Part shown: piece after piece, positions 7,903 through 18,415 of the stretch
Layout: every line of letters starts with the position of its first letter
Position numbering within the stretch: the first letter of the stretch is position 1
Source of the DNA: Colwellia sp. D2M02
Lineage (GTDB): Bacteria > Pseudomonadota > Gammaproteobacteria > Enterobacterales > Alteromonadaceae
Length of the DNA stretch: 64,000 bases
NCBI RefSeq assembly: GCF_018860755.1
Contig: NZ_JAHKPW010000032.1
Coordinates: 53,660 to 117,659, forward strand
Direction of reading: 5' to 3'
Program-made: the position numbers and the translations under genes
Notes under the pieces: generated by a model
Databases searched by the model: none
What the model was told of the DNA's origin: nothing
The model's input: only the letters and a program-made list of their open reading frames with translations

Positions 7903-9354
7903 TTATATTGATGGCAATGTTGGTACGGTAATACCCGCCATTGCAAGCATTACTCTAACTACCTGACAACTATAACCAAACTCATTGTCATACCAAACAT
8001 ATAATACGGCACGATCGCCATCAACAATTGTTGCTTGCGAGTCAACAACACCAGCATAACGAGAGCCTACTAAGTCAGTAGAAACAATCTCACTTGAAGC
8101 GGTATAATCTACTTGGTTTTGTAAGTCTGACTTTAAAGAAATATTGCGTAAATAATCATTTAGCGCTTCTTTGTCTGTCGCTTTATTAAGGTTTAAATTC
8201 ATAATTGCCATTGAAACATTAGGCGTAGGAACACGAATAGCATTGCCTGTTAATAAACCTTTTAGCTCAGGTAATGCTTTAGCTACCGCCTTAGCTGCAC
8301 CTGTTGTGCTAATAACCATATTTAGTGGTGCACTACGACCACGACGTGGCGCTGGGTGATAATTATCAATTAAGTTTTGATCATTAGTGTACGAGTGAAT
8401 AGTTTCAACATGGCCATTTTTAATACCGTACTCATCATTTAGTGCTTTAAGCACAGGTGTAATCGCATTTGTTGTACAACTTGCGGCTGAAACAATTTTA
8501 TCTGAAGCTAAAATCATGTCATGGTTAACACCGTAGACAATATTTTTAATATCACCTTTAGCAGGAGCGGTTAGTAAAACTTTAGCAACACCTTTAGATT
8601 TAAGGTGTTGTCCTAGGCCTTCTTCATCACTCCAGATACCTGTATTATCAACAACTAACGCATTATTAATACCATGTTCAGTATAATCAACTTCGGCTGG
8701 TGATTTAGCATAAATAACTTTAATAAATGCGCCATTCGCTTTGATAACATTGTTCTCATTATCAATAGTAATACTGCCATTAAATGCACCGTGAACAGAA
8801 TCACGGCGTAACAAACTTGCACGCTTAGCTAAATCATCTTCACCTTTACTTGGGCGTAAAACAATAGCACGAAGGTTTAATTTGGCATTAGGACCAGTTT
8901 GCTCTATTAATAAGCGCGCTAACAAGCGACCAATGCGGCCAAAGCCATATAAAACAATATCTTGGCTTTGCTGGCCGGTATTATCACGGCTAACCGCAGT
9001 CAGCTCTTTCTCTAGGTATTGTTCAATTGATAAATCGTTTGCTTCGCCTAAATACAGGTAACGATAAGCAAGCTTACCCACATCAATACGCGCAGGCGCC
9101 AAATCCATGTTATTAATAGCATTAACAAATGGAAAACTTTCACGTAAACGTAATTTACTCTCTTCATGTAAAGCCACCGACTTGTGTGCTTTAATGATAT
9201 CAATTGGCGATGCATTCAGTAATGGACGACCGTATACTGAAATTTCAATGCCTTTATTTCTAAAGAGTTGCCCGATAATCGGTTGCATATTTTCAGCGAA
9301 CGTTTGACGCTCTTGCCAGCTTGCTTGGTAAATTTCCTCAAGATGAGAAGTCAT
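7903..9354 (-). CDS. Long-form glyceraldehyde-3-phosphate dehydrogenase with N-terminal extension
   Basis: A 483-residue GAPDH with an N-terminal extension of about 130 residues before the nucleotide-binding fold (YGFGRIGRLLARLL at about 133). The catalytic segment SAASCTTNAITPVLKAL, the phosphate-binding TGAAKAVAKALPELKGLLTGNAIRVPTPNVSM and C-terminal WYDNEFGYSCQVV are intact, so it should be an active dehydrogenase. The inserted NAD-domain loops and extension set it apart from the 334-residue GapA encoded 3.3 kb away. Long paralogues of this type are known in Vibrio and Shewanella relatives, where one GAPDH may serve gluconeogenesis; the direction of catalysis here is inference. AAAGG precedes the ATG. 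Own terminator. Confidence 0.9.
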   Translation of the reverse strand: MTSHLEEIYQASWQERQTFAENMQPIIGQLFRNKGIEISVYGRPLLNASPIDIIKAHKSVALHEESKLRLRESFPFVNAINNMDLAPARIDVGKLAYRYLYLGEANDLSIEQYLEKELTAVSRDNTGQQSQDIVLYGFGRIGRLLARLLIEQTGPNAKLNLRAIVLRPSKGEDDLAKRASLLRRDSVHGAFNGSITIDNENNVIKANGAFIKVIYAKSPAEVDYTEHGINNALVVDNTGIWSDEEGLGQHLKSKGVAKVLLTAPAKGDIKNIVYGVNHDMILASDKIVSAASCTTNAITPVLKALNDEYGIKNGHVETIHSYTNDQNLIDNYHPAPRRGRSAPLNMVISTTGAAKAVAKALPELKGLLTGNAIRVPTPNVSMAIMNLNLNKATDKEALNDYLRNISLKSDLQNQVDYTASSEIVSTDLVGSRYAGVVDSQATIVDGDRAVLYVWYDNEFGYSCQVVRVMLAMAGITVPTLPSI

Positions 9355-9556
9355 TGATTAAACCTTTTATTACAGTCAATTGAACAATAGTCTATTATTA
9401 GCAGATAATACCTACTACCTGTTAAATAATAGCGGATAAATGGGGTAGTACTAAATCACACGCGCATTGTAATTCACTATGAAACATTTCTCCATAGGTT
9501 ACAAAAATAATTTTATGGTTTATTTACTTTTATAAACACTGAACACAGAGATTAAA

Positions 9557-10360
9557 ATGAAATTAAGATTTTTTATTATCTTTTTACCATTAACCATAGC
9601 TGGTTGTGACAATAGCCCTAACTTGGCGCAATTATGCCAAGAGAACACTGAAATATGTAACGATTTTGGTAAAGATAATTGGTGTAAAGTAGAACGTAAT
9701 AATGTTTCTTTATCTCGTATCGCCTTAAAAAACAAACCCAGTGCTGATATTGAAAAGTTTACGCTACTACTCGCTTATGAAAGTTATATTAAATGTATGG
9801 CTTTAGCTTCTCAAATTCAGCACATAAAGCTGAAAGAAAAAACGACAATGAGAAAAAATCACTTACTAAAAGCGAAAGCACATTTAGTAGCCCTTACTGA
9901 TGAAACGGCAAGCTCTGAACACCCTCACCTGTTGTATTATCATTGGTCAAGAACAGCAAATCGTACAGCATTAGAAAAATTTTTAGCGCTTGAGGGATCA
10001 CCTATCTTAGAAAACGCAATAGATCAGTATCATTTAGCAACTTATTATGTGAAACGAGAGCCTAAAAAAACCCTGCGATTACTTTATCGTTCTTTAGAAT
10101 TGCACCAACCACAAACAGAGCTTGAGGTGGAAACTTTGCAAACACTAGCCACTATTTTCACCAATAAAAAAGAGTACAAACAAGCTTATATATGGCTTAA
10201 AGCCTATGAATTGGCACAAGAAACCCCTGATAAATGGGTGGTCGAAACATTACAGCAATACCAACAAGCTTATCAATTAGATCATGAATTTTTAGATGAA
10301 GTCGCAATGAATACACTTGATAATATCTTAGCTGGTAGCTTTACTACTCCTAGATATTAG
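9557..10360 (+). CDS. Lipoprotein of the DUF2989 type
   Basis: A 267-residue protein with a signal peptide ending in a lipobox (LTIAGC; lipidated Cys at residue 17). The mature part begins with a Cys-containing segment (LCQENTEIC, NWCKVER) and continues as helical repeats resembling TPR units (about residues 150-255, e.g. AIDQYHLATYYVKREPKKTL and EYKQAYIWLKAYELAQE). The layout matches my recollection of DUF2989 lipoproteins of Vibrio and Shewanella, whose function is unknown. No Asp follows the Cys+1 rule strictly (CD is present, position +2 Asp), which in E. coli would favour inner-membrane retention; whether that holds here is inference. Confidence 0.7.
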   Translation: MKLRFFIIFLPLTIAGCDNSPNLAQLCQENTEICNDFGKDNWCKVERNNVSLSRIALKNKPSADIEKFTLLLAYESYIKCMALASQIQHIKLKEKTTMRKNHLLKAKAHLVALTDETASSEHPHLLYYHWSRTANRTALEKFLALEGSPILENAIDQYHLATYYVKREPKKTLRLLYRSLELHQPQTELEVETLQTLATIFTNKKEYKQAYIWLKAYELAQETPDKWVVETLQQYQQAYQLDHEFLDEVAMNTLDNILAGSFTTPRY

Positions 10361-10388
10361 CGATAGCTGAACTTTTAACTTTAGAAAC

Positions 10389-10426
10389 AAAAAAGCCTAA
10401 TAAATAATTATTTATTAGGCTTTTTT
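10389..10426. terminator. Perfect 38-bp palindromic bidirectional terminator
   Basis: Two 19-nt arms (10389-10407 and 10408-10426) are exact reverse complements with no spacer, with A/T runs at both ends. It sits between the convergent DUF2989-type lipoprotein gene and msrB and can terminate both. Confidence 0.88.
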
Positions 10427-10444
10427 GATACTCAATATCAATCA

Positions 10445-10822
10445 TTAATTTTCAATAAAATCTAAACTTAATGAGTTAACACAATAGCGTTGGCCTGTAG
10501 GCTCTGGTCCGTCATTAAATACATGACCTAAATGAGATTGACAGTTTTGGCATTGAATTTCTGTACGCTGCATACCGTGGCTATTATCTTCAATATAGGC
10601 AACTTTATGCTCAAGAGCTTGAAAAAAACTTGGCCAGCCGCAGCCAGCATTAAACTTAGTTTCACTGATAAATAAAGGCTGTTCACAGCAAGCACAAACA
10701 TATGTTCCTACTCGCCAATGATCATTATATTTACCCGTAAATGGCTGCTCTGTAGCGGCTAAACGACACACCTTAAAAGCATCTACTGAAAGCTTATCAC
10801 GGTATTTTTCATCATTTGACAT
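10445..10822 (-). CDS. msrB: Peptide-methionine (R)-S-oxide reductase
   Basis: Reduces the R-epimer of methionine sulfoxide in oxidised proteins. The 125-residue protein contains the two zinc CxxC pairs (CACC and CQNC), the [11 protein letters not shown] motif, [24 protein letters not shown], and the catalytic Cys in RYCVNS. The family's alternative resolving Cys lies in FNAGCGW. The ATG at 10822 is chosen because AGGGG lies six bases upstream; an in-frame TTG two codons earlier would be poorly spaced. msrB beside gapA and gnd recalls the gapA-msrB neighbourhood of E. coli. Confidence 0.95.
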   Translation of the reverse strand: MSNDEKYRDKLSVDAFKVCRLAATEQPFTGKYNDHWRVGTYVCACCEQPLFISETKFNAGCGWPSFFQALEHKVAYIEDNSHGMQRTEIQCQNCQSHLGHVFNDGPEPTGQRYCVNSLSLDFIEN

Positions 10823-10868
10823 ATGCAACCCCTGTTAATAACAGCCGCTAATAAAGTTAACTTATAGT

Positions 10869-12401
10869 TTAGCTATCTATTGCAATTGTTGCTCTATCTT
10901 TTGTTGACCATTCAACATGATATTTTTTACCTGCAGGCTTATCTGTTCTTTCAAAAGTATGTGCACCAAAAAAATCACGCTGACCTTGCAATAAATTCGC
11001 AGGTAATGTTTCACACCTTACTGAGTCATAATAAGCTAACGCCGACGAAAGTGCACCTGTAGGAATACCTTGCATCGTTGCAAAACAAATACCTTTACGC
11101 CAGTTTAATTGTCTTTCACCTAACTGCTGTGTGAAAAAGTCATCAAGTAATAAGTTTTCTAAATTCTCATTACGGTCAAATGCTTCTGTAATTGACTGTA
11201 AAAATGCTGCACGAATGATACAACCAGCACGCCAAATTTTAGCAATACTACCAAAGTCCAGCGTCCAACCGTGCTCTTTCGCTGCCAATTTCATTAACTG
11301 AAAGCCTTGTGCATAGGCACACATTTTTGCACAGTAAATAGCATCATGGAGTTGTTCAATAAGCTGTGCTTTTTCTGCATCAGAAACTGGCGATACCTCA
11401 ATACCTTGCAATTGTGTTGAAGCTTGCGTACGTAAATCTTTAAAAGAAGAGATTGAACGAGCATATACCGCTTGTGCAATAGTAGGTGCTGGGCAACCTA
11501 CTTCTAAACTACTCATAGCCGTCCACAGCCCTGTACCTTTTTGGCCAGCTTTATCAAGTATTAACTCAACAATGGGTGTATTAGTATCTGACGACTTATG
11601 ACGTAATACTTCAACTGATATTTCCATTAAATAGCTATCAAGCGGACCATTATTCCACTCTTCAAAAATATCAGCAATTTCATCACAACTTAAACCTAAG
11701 CCAGATTTTAGAACGTGGTAAGCTTCACAGATGATTTGCATATCAGCATATTCAATACCGTTATGAACCATTTTAACGTAATGCCCAGCTCCTGCTGGCC
11801 CAATGTAAGCCGCACAGGGTTCGCCCTCACTAATAACCTGACCAGGTTGAGTACGCTCTAAAGGCTTACCTGTTGCAGGGTCAACTTTAGCGGCAATAGC
11901 TTCCCAAATTGGTCTAACACGAGCCCACGCATAAGGAGAGCCACTTGGCATTAGGGCTGGACCAAAACGAGCGCCAACTTCACCGCCTGAAACAGCTGAT
12001 GAAAAGAGTAAAAAGTTACTTTTATATTTTTGTTCGCGAGCAACGGTATCAACCCAAAGGCTGTTACCAGTATCAATAATGATATCGTCTGGCTGAATGC
12101 CAGCACCAATAAGGTTTTCACATACTTGATCAACTGGTGCCCCCGCTGGAACACTCAATACAATTAAATGCGGTGCTTTTAATTGCGATAATAATTCAGT
12201 ATAAGACGAACAGCCATACACTCGTGGTGTACCTGTTGTATTTTCAGCTTCGTCTTGAGCCTTAACTGCTTGAACTTTCTCATCACTTAAGTCGAAAGCC
12301 GCTATGTTAAAGCCATTATCAGCTAAGTTAAGTACTAGGTTTTTACCCATTACACCTAAGCCAATAAAGCCAATGTCACACAGAATTTTATCTTGTGTCA
12401 T
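10869..12401 (-). CDS. gnd: 6-phosphogluconate dehydrogenase (decarboxylating)
   Basis: Converts 6-phosphogluconate to ribulose 5-phosphate with NADP reduction in the oxidative pentose phosphate pathway. Motifs are GFIGLGVMGKNLVLNLADNG (dinucleotide fold), FSSAVSGGEVGARFGPALMPSG, and VKMVHNGIEYADMQ, which holds the catalytic Lys and Asn, followed by KAGQKGTGLWT. At 510 residues it is about 40 longer than E. coli Gnd and belongs to the longer type. AAGGAA lies nine bases before the ATG. It is divergent from gapA across 291 bases and just upstream of msrB, 47 bases apart, so the two may share a transcript. Confidence 0.95.
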   Translation of the reverse strand: MTQDKILCDIGFIGLGVMGKNLVLNLADNGFNIAAFDLSDEKVQAVKAQDEAENTTGTPRVYGCSSYTELLSQLKAPHLIVLSVPAGAPVDQVCENLIGAGIQPDDIIIDTGNSLWVDTVAREQKYKSNFLLFSSAVSGGEVGARFGPALMPSGSPYAWARVRPIWEAIAAKVDPATGKPLERTQPGQVISEGEPCAAYIGPAGAGHYVKMVHNGIEYADMQIICEAYHVLKSGLGLSCDEIADIFEEWNNGPLDSYLMEISVEVLRHKSSDTNTPIVELILDKAGQKGTGLWTAMSSLEVGCPAPTIAQAVYARSISSFKDLRTQASTQLQGIEVSPVSDAEKAQLIEQLHDAIYCAKMCAYAQGFQLMKLAAKEHGWTLDFGSIAKIWRAGCIIRAAFLQSITEAFDRNENLENLLLDDFFTQQLGERQLNWRKGICFATMQGIPTGALSSALAYYDSVRCETLPANLLQGQRDFFGAHTFERTDKPAGKKYHVEWSTKDRATIAIDS

Positions 12402-12653
12402 AAAGTATGTTCCTTGTTTTTAATAAGGCAGGAGTCAATTATTTAGCTAGAAAAGCTAAGTATCCTCGAAAATTTCGCGCATTCTATCATGCACGAGCCA
12501 CTCAACAAAGTGTAGATCATGGATTAAGCATAATAATATTAAAATTTATTAATCTAGGATGACCCATTAAACCAGTATTGTACTAATTATTTCAATAATC
12601 GTGAAATTTTTAGTCATATTTACCATGTTTAGCTTGTAATATTCTCAAAATGA

Positions 12654-12668
12654 TGTAATTTTACTACA
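12654..12668 (+). promoter_or_regulatory. HexR operator upstream of gapA
   Basis: TGTAATTTTACTACA matches the recalled HexR consensus TGTARTWWWAYTACA at every position. HexR is an RpiR-family regulator responding to 2-keto-3-deoxy-6-phosphogluconate and controls gapA and other central-carbon genes in Shewanella and Pseudomonas. The site lies 25 bp upstream of the gapA ATG, a position that would suit repression. It is in the gnd-gapA divergent region, so gnd might also be affected. hexR itself is not in the window. Confidence 0.75.
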
Positions 12669-12674
12669 TAATGA

Positions 12675-13697
<1,023 letters not shown>

Positions 13698-13716
13698 TTA
13701 CTCGAAAAAATAATAT

Positions 13717-13745
13717 AAAAAAGCTAGGTTTATCCTAGCTTTTTT
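13717..13745 (+). terminator. Terminator after gapA
   Basis: AAAAAAGCTAGG (13717-13728), a five-base loop, then CCTAGCTTTTTT (13734-13745), 20 bases beyond the gapA stop. Confidence 0.88.
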
Positions 13746-13842
13746 ATGCCTAAAATTTGAAAATAACGCTCATTTATGAAAAAAATTAAACACGAATTAG
13801 CAATTCAGTCTTAATCACTTTCTTACATCATTAGCTAAATAC

Positions 13843-14538
13843 TTATTTAATTGAAGCATTAATTTGTTGAAGTACTAACTGTGGCTCTTGTGCTTTAGTA
13901 ATCGGGCGGCCTATCACTAGATAATCAACGCCAACATCAATTGCTTGCTTCGGCGTCATGATACGCTGTTGGTCATCTTGAGCAGAGCCTACAGGTCTGA
14001 TCCCTGGTGTGATTAATTTAAACTCTTTACCTAATGATAATTTTAATTGTTCCGCTTCCATTGCTGAACAAACCACACCATCTAAACCACTTTCTTTGGT
14101 CAAATTTGCTAAAAAGTTAACTTGCTCAGCAGGAGATTTAGTAATACCTAAACCACGAAGATCATTTTCACTCATACTTGTAAGTACCGTTACCGCAATC
14201 AGCAATGGAGCATCATTACCATATAGATCTAACGCTTGCTTTGCTTTGGTCATCATTTGACTACCACCGCTAGCGTGTACATTTACCATCCAGACCCCTA
14301 AGTCTGCCGCCGCCGTTACTGCCTTGGCGACAGTATTTGGAATATCATGAAACTTTAAATCTAAGAAAACATCAAAGCCCTTCCCTGTTAATTGCTTAAC
14401 AAACTCAGGACCAAAGTAAGTAAACATTTCTTTGCCAACTTTCAGACGAGCATCACTTGGTTCAATTCGGTCAACAAATGATAAAGCATCAGCCTTTTTA
14501 TCAAAGTCTAACGCAACTACTACTTTTGGATCGTTCAT
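13843..14538 (-). CDS. pyrF: Orotidine 5'-phosphate decarboxylase
   Basis: Decarboxylates OMP to UMP, the last step of de novo pyrimidine synthesis. The 231-residue protein begins [13 protein letters not shown]; the catalytic charged cluster [11 protein letters not shown], the VHASGG loop, AVTVLTS and TPGIRP, plus the C-terminal [11 protein letters not shown], are all present. An in-frame ATG twelve codons upstream is rejected because AAGGAA lies seven bases before the ATG at 14538. It ends the lapA-lapB-pyrF order also seen in E. coli, though 103 bases separate it from lapB. Confidence 0.96.
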   Translation of the reverse strand: MNDPKVVVALDFDKKADALSFVDRIEPSDARLKVGKEMFTYFGPEFVKQLTGKGFDVFLDLKFHDIPNTVAKAVTAAADLGVWMVNVHASGGSQMMTKAKQALDLYGNDAPLLIAVTVLTSMSENDLRGLGITKSPAEQVNFLANLTKESGLDGVVCSAMEAEQLKLSLGKEFKLITPGIRPVGSAQDDQQRIMTPKQAIDVGVDYLVIGRPITKAQEPQLVLQQINASIK

Positions 14539-14641
14539 GTTTTTTCCTTTGTATTCTGTACTTAATATCTTCAATACATATCAAAGATTTAATTTTATTT
14601 TTCAAATAATAACGTAATTTAATTAACAACGAAGATACTGT

Positions 14642-15811
14642 TTATTCGCCTTCAAGGCCCCGCACTGGTTTCAATTGTTCCCACTCATGACATGATGGAC
14701 ATGACCAATAATGGGTTGCACTATTAAAACCACAACTGTGACAATTATACCTGTGTTTAACTTTTAAATACTCGCTAATTAACTCTTTAATCAAACCTAA
14801 ACTAGTGCTATTTTCTGCTTCGTTTTCTTGATTCTTTTGCATGTTAACAAAATGTTGAAAACCTCTAATTGTTGGTCTTCTTTTTAATGCAGAAAGAATA
14901 AACTCAATAGCTTTTTTATTACTGTGTTTTGCTTCCACATGCTCTAAGTAGCAAATCAATGCACTTGACCCCGCAGTTTCATCATAAACCTTTTTAATAA
15001 AAGCATAAAACTCATCCAGTGCATCTAAACGAGTGTAACAAGCTTTCATGGAATCAATAACGTCTGGGAAAAAATCCTTATCTTGATGATAAATAGCTTG
15101 GTAACATTGACAAGCTAATTGGCATTGCTCATGATTTTCATAAATTTTTGCCATTAAGAAGTTGGCGCGACAAGAGTTAGGATCTAAGCTCAGCGCTTGC
15201 TCTAATAACTCGATCACCTCAATAAATTTATCTTCAGCAAAAGCACTCGTTGCCAGTTCACAATAAAAATTAGCTAAAGTATGTAATTGTCTTTTATCAT
15301 TTAGCTTAATGATCGTTTTTTTATGATTAAGCCCCTGTTGCCAATCTTTAGTAGATTGATAAATTTGTAATAAATAACTTAGTGACTTAACGCCGTAATC
15401 TTTTGATTTAAGTAGCTTTGAAAACATTTTTTCAGCGCGATCATAGAGTCCTGCACTTAAAAAATCTTTACCTAGCTCAAATACCGCTTGTTGTTTATCT
15501 TTAGTTGGTAAATGGTTCAACCTGACAAGGTGCTCATGCACCTTTAACGCTCGGTCTAATTCACCACGCTTTCTAAACAAATTAGCCATAGCAAAGTGGG
15601 CTTCCACACTATCGTCTTCAACTTTTAACGCGTCTAATAATGAATCTATCGCTTTATCTTGTTGATTTGATAAAAGGTAATTTAACCCTGTAGAATATTT
15701 TATTGATAGGTCTTGCTTGGCTGTTTGCTGATTTTGTTTAATGCTATTTCGGCCCATAAACCAGCCATAAGCCATAGCAACAGGCAGTAATAAGAAAAGT
15801 AATTCTATCAT
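14642..15811 (-). CDS. lapB: Lipopolysaccharide assembly protein LapB (YciM)
   Basis: A 389-residue inner-membrane-anchored protein: one N-terminal transmembrane helix (about residues 2-17), a series of TPR repeats through about residue 340, and a C-terminal rubredoxin-like metal knuckle with CHSCGF and CPSCHEW. In E. coli LapB brings LpxC to FtsH and so limits LPS synthesis; the TPR and rubredoxin parts are both needed. Its start overlaps the lapA stop by one base (TAATG), so the two are translationally coupled. Confidence 0.94.
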   Translation of the reverse strand: MIELLFLLLPVAMAYGWFMGRNSIKQNQQTAKQDLSIKYSTGLNYLLSNQQDKAIDSLLDALKVEDDSVEAHFAMANLFRKRGELDRALKVHEHLVRLNHLPTKDKQQAVFELGKDFLSAGLYDRAEKMFSKLLKSKDYGVKSLSYLLQIYQSTKDWQQGLNHKKTIIKLNDKRQLHTLANFYCELATSAFAEDKFIEVIELLEQALSLDPNSCRANFLMAKIYENHEQCQLACQCYQAIYHQDKDFFPDVIDSMKACYTRLDALDEFYAFIKKVYDETAGSSALICYLEHVEAKHSNKKAIEFILSALKRRPTIRGFQHFVNMQKNQENEAENSTSLGLIKELISEYLKVKHRYNCHSCGFNSATHYWSCPSCHEWEQLKPVRGLEGE

Positions 15812-16056
15812 TAGGTCTCTTGAGATTTATTTTTAGTGAACGCTTTTTTACTACGACGGATTAGTCGCCAGCATAGTGTAACTAATAAGCCAAGTACAAA
15901 GCCGATACCTGTAAATATACTAACAGCTGCAGCAACTGTCATTTCAGTACGGGCAATTAAATAATTAAGGGTTATTAATTGACTATTTTGACTACCGAAG
16001 ACAAAAGCAATAGCCAATAGTATAAAAATAATAAATAGTGTTAGATAAACTCGCAC
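15811..16056 (-). CDS. lapA: Lipopolysaccharide assembly protein LapA (YciS)
   Basis: An 81-residue protein with two transmembrane helices (about residues 4-20 and 40-62) and a basic C-terminal tail; GSQNSQLITLNYLIA after the first helix is typical of LapA. The start is taken as GTG at 16056 (MRVYLTLF) because the E. coli protein also begins at the first helix and AAGG lies about ten bases upstream. A longer in-frame ATG at 16098 lies inside the ihfB terminator hairpin and has no ribosome binding site. It works with LapB in LPS assembly. Confidence 0.88.
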   Translation of the reverse strand: MRVYLTLFIIFILLAIAFVFGSQNSQLITLNYLIARTEMTVAAAVSIFTGIGFVLGLLVTLCWRLIRRSKKAFTKNKSQET

Positions 16057-16084
16057 GTAGGTTCGCCTTATAAGTGTAAAGACC

Positions 16085-16114
16085 AAAAAAAACGGCATGG
16101 GTTAACATGCCGTT
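16085..16114 (-). terminator. Terminator after ihfB
   Basis: On the minus strand AACGGCATG, a six-base loop, CATGCCGTT and a run of T (16085-16090 complement). It lies 32 bases beyond the ihfB stop and directly before lapA, so lapA-lapB rely on partial readthrough or a local promoter. Confidence 0.85.
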
Positions 16115-16145
16115 TATTATCTAATTTTTTATCTTAGTTTGCAAT

Positions 16146-16433
16146 TTATGCCGCGGAAAGATTAACTCTTTCGCGTAACTCTTTACCAGGCTTAAAGTGA
16201 GGTACGTATTTACCACTTAACTCAACTGATTCACCTGTTTTTGGATTTCTGCCAACACGAGGTGCACGATAATGTAATGAAAAACTACCAAAACCTCTAA
16301 TTTCTATGCGTTCACCTTTAGATAAAGATGAAGCCATTAATTCCAAGATTTCTTTTATAGATTTTTCCACATCTTTAGCTGATAAATGACTTAATCTATC
16401 GGCTAATTTTTCAATAAGTTCTGACTTAGTCAT
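16146..16433 (-). CDS. ihfB: Integration host factor subunit beta
   Basis: DNA-bending nucleoid protein that works as a heterodimer with IhfA. The 95-residue sequence begins [11 protein letters not shown] as in E. coli and contains [33 protein letters not shown], with the DNA-intercalating Pro in the RNPKTG arm, and ends with [17 protein letters not shown] four bases before the ATG is a good ribosome binding site. It follows rpsA as in E. coli. A 16-bp palindrome (16468-16483) lies in its leader. Confidence 0.97.
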   Translation of the reverse strand: MTKSELIEKLADRLSHLSAKDVEKSIKEILELMASSLSKGERIEIRGFGSFSLHYRAPRVGRNPKTGESVELSGKYVPHFKPGKELRERVNLSAA

Positions 16434-16514
16434 AAGACCTCTCAGTAGTTACCTAGCACCGTACAGCTTTACTCTAGAGTAAAAGTTAGCTCCGGCCAAT
16501 GGAGTTTAAAATAA

Positions 16515-16553
16515 GAGAAGAGCCATATCTATAAAATAAATAACACTCTTCTC
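16515..16553 (-). terminator. Possible terminator or processing hairpin after rpsA
   Basis: GAGAAGAG (16515-16522) pairs with CTCTTCTC (16546-16553); on the minus strand the stem is followed by TTATTTTAAA. A second small hairpin (TTATCCT 16591-16597 / AGGATAA 16603-16609) abuts the rpsA stop. The U-tract is weak, so this may attenuate rather than stop transcription into ihfB. Confidence 0.4.
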
Positions 16554-16610
16554 ACCAGTTGTATTTACTACAACTCTTTTGCAAAGCTAGTTATCCTTTA
16601 TCAGGATAAA

Positions 16611-18272
16611 TTAGTTTTTAGCGTTTTTGAATGCTGCTGCCATAGCGCTTAAACCAGTTTCTTCAACTTGGTTTAAGTTTTCCATTGCATCGCGTTCTTC
16701 AGCTTGGTCTTTCGCTTTGATAGATAAGCTAATAGTACGGTTCTTACGATCCACACCCATAAACTTAGCTTCAACATCGTCACCAACAGTTAATACTGTA
16801 GATGCGTCTTCAATGCGGTCAACAGAAATGTCACTTACACGTAAGTAACCTTCAACACTTTCTGCTAACTCAATTGTAGCGCCTTTAGCATCAACTTCTG
16901 TGATCTTACCTGTAACAATAGCACCTTTTTTCTTATCTGCAAGGTACATATTGAACGGATCGTCTTCAGCTTGCTTAACACCTAGAGAGATACGTTCACG
17001 CTCTGGGTCAACTTGAAGAACGATAGCTGTGATTTCGTCGCCTTTCTTATATTCACGAACAGCTTCTTCACCGCCATTCCAAGAAATATCAGATAAGTGA
17101 ACTAAACCATCAATGCCGCCGTCAAGACCGATAAAGATACCGAAGTCAGTGATTGACTTGATCTTACCTGAAACTTTATCACCTTTGTTGAAGTTCTTAG
17201 CAAACTCTTCCCAAGGGTTAGCAATACACTGCTTAAGGCCTAAAGAAATACGACGACGTTCTTCGTCAATTTCTAATACTAGTACTTCAACTGTGTCACC
17301 TAAGTTAACAACTTTAGATGGGTGGATGTTTTTGTTAGTCCAATCCATTTCAGAAACGTGAACTAAACCTTCAACGCCTTCTTGGATCTCTACGAAACAA
17401 CCGTAATCAGTTAGGTTAGTGATACGACCAGAAAGTTTAGAACCTTCTGGGTAACGGTTAGCAATTGCTACCCATGGATCTTCGCCTAATTGCTTCATAC
17501 CTAGAGATACACGAGTGCGCTCACGGTCGAATTTCAATACTTTAACTTGGATCTCGTCACCAACATTTACGATTTCACTTGGGTGCTTAACGCGTTTCCA
17601 AGCCATATCTGTAATGTGAAGTAAACCATCAATACCACCTAAGTCTACGAATGCACCGTAATCAGTAAGGTTCTTAACGATACCTTTAACTTCTTGGCCT
17701 TCCGCTAATGACTCAAGTAATTCATCACGTTCTGCACTGCCTTCAGCTTCGATAACAGCACGACGTGAAACAACGACGTTATTACGCTTTTGATCAAGCT
17801 TAATAACTTTGAATTCTAAATCTTTACCTTCAAGGTGAGCTGTGTCACGTACTGGACGAACATCAACTAATGAACCTGGTAAGAAAGCACGAATGTTGCT
17901 AACTTCAACAGTGAAACCACCTTTAACTTTACCGTTGATAACACCGATAACAGTTTCTTTTTCTTCATATGCTTTTTCAAGCACTTGCCAAGCTTCGTGA
18001 CGTTTTGCTTTTTCACGAGAAAGGATTGTTTCACCAAAACCGTCATCAGTTGCATCTAATGCAACATCAATCTCATCACCAACAACTACTTCTACTTCAC
18101 CAGCAGTGTTTTTGAATTGATCAATTGAGATAACACTCTCAGATTTAAGGCCAGCATCAACGATTACGTTATCTTTAGTTACTTTAACGATAGTACCACG
18201 GATAATTGAACCTGGACGTGTTTCGATTTCTTTTAAACTTTCTTCAAAAAGTTGCGCAAAATTTTCAGTCAT
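16611..18272 (-). CDS. rpsA: 30S ribosomal protein S1
   Basis: Binds mRNA on the 30S subunit and helps start translation of structured or Shine-Dalgarno-poor messages. The 553-residue protein contains six S1/OB domains of about 85 residues; repeated [36 protein letters not shown] blocks are plain at about residues 190, 275 and 360. The N-terminal [13 protein letters not shown] is the 30S-binding segment. Its own mRNA has only weak ribosome binding sequence, typical of autoregulated rpsA genes. It lies between cmk and ihfB as in E. coli. Codon use is strongly biased, as expected for a highly expressed gene. Confidence 0.97.
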   Translation of the reverse strand: MTENFAQLFEESLKEIETRPGSIIRGTIVKVTKDNVIVDAGLKSESVISIDQFKNTAGEVEVVVGDEIDVALDATDDGFGETILSREKAKRHEAWQVLEKAYEEKETVIGVINGKVKGGFTVEVSNIRAFLPGSLVDVRPVRDTAHLEGKDLEFKVIKLDQKRNNVVVSRRAVIEAEGSAERDELLESLAEGQEVKGIVKNLTDYGAFVDLGGIDGLLHITDMAWKRVKHPSEIVNVGDEIQVKVLKFDRERTRVSLGMKQLGEDPWVAIANRYPEGSKLSGRITNLTDYGCFVEIQEGVEGLVHVSEMDWTNKNIHPSKVVNLGDTVEVLVLEIDEERRRISLGLKQCIANPWEEFAKNFNKGDKVSGKIKSITDFGIFIGLDGGIDGLVHLSDISWNGGEEAVREYKKGDEITAIVLQVDPERERISLGVKQAEDDPFNMYLADKKKGAIVTGKITEVDAKGATIELAESVEGYLRVSDISVDRIEDASTVLTVGDDVEAKFMGVDRKNRTISLSIKAKDQAEERDAMENLNQVEETGLSAMAAAFKNAKN

Positions 18273-18415
18273 AACTTACTTATAAACTCAGTTATTAATC
18301 CACTCAACGTCATTGTTTCATGGGGTTGTTAAAAGTGTCCAGTGCATCCTTACAGTAGACATTTGTTAAATTACTTAAATAGCAGTACAAAGTTAGCTAA
18401 TTAAGAATAGGTTAT

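Noticed and set aside
16057..16098. Longer lapA starting at ATG 16098
   Set aside because: This ATG lies within the ihfB terminator stem, has no Shine-Dalgarno, and would add residues not seen in LapA.
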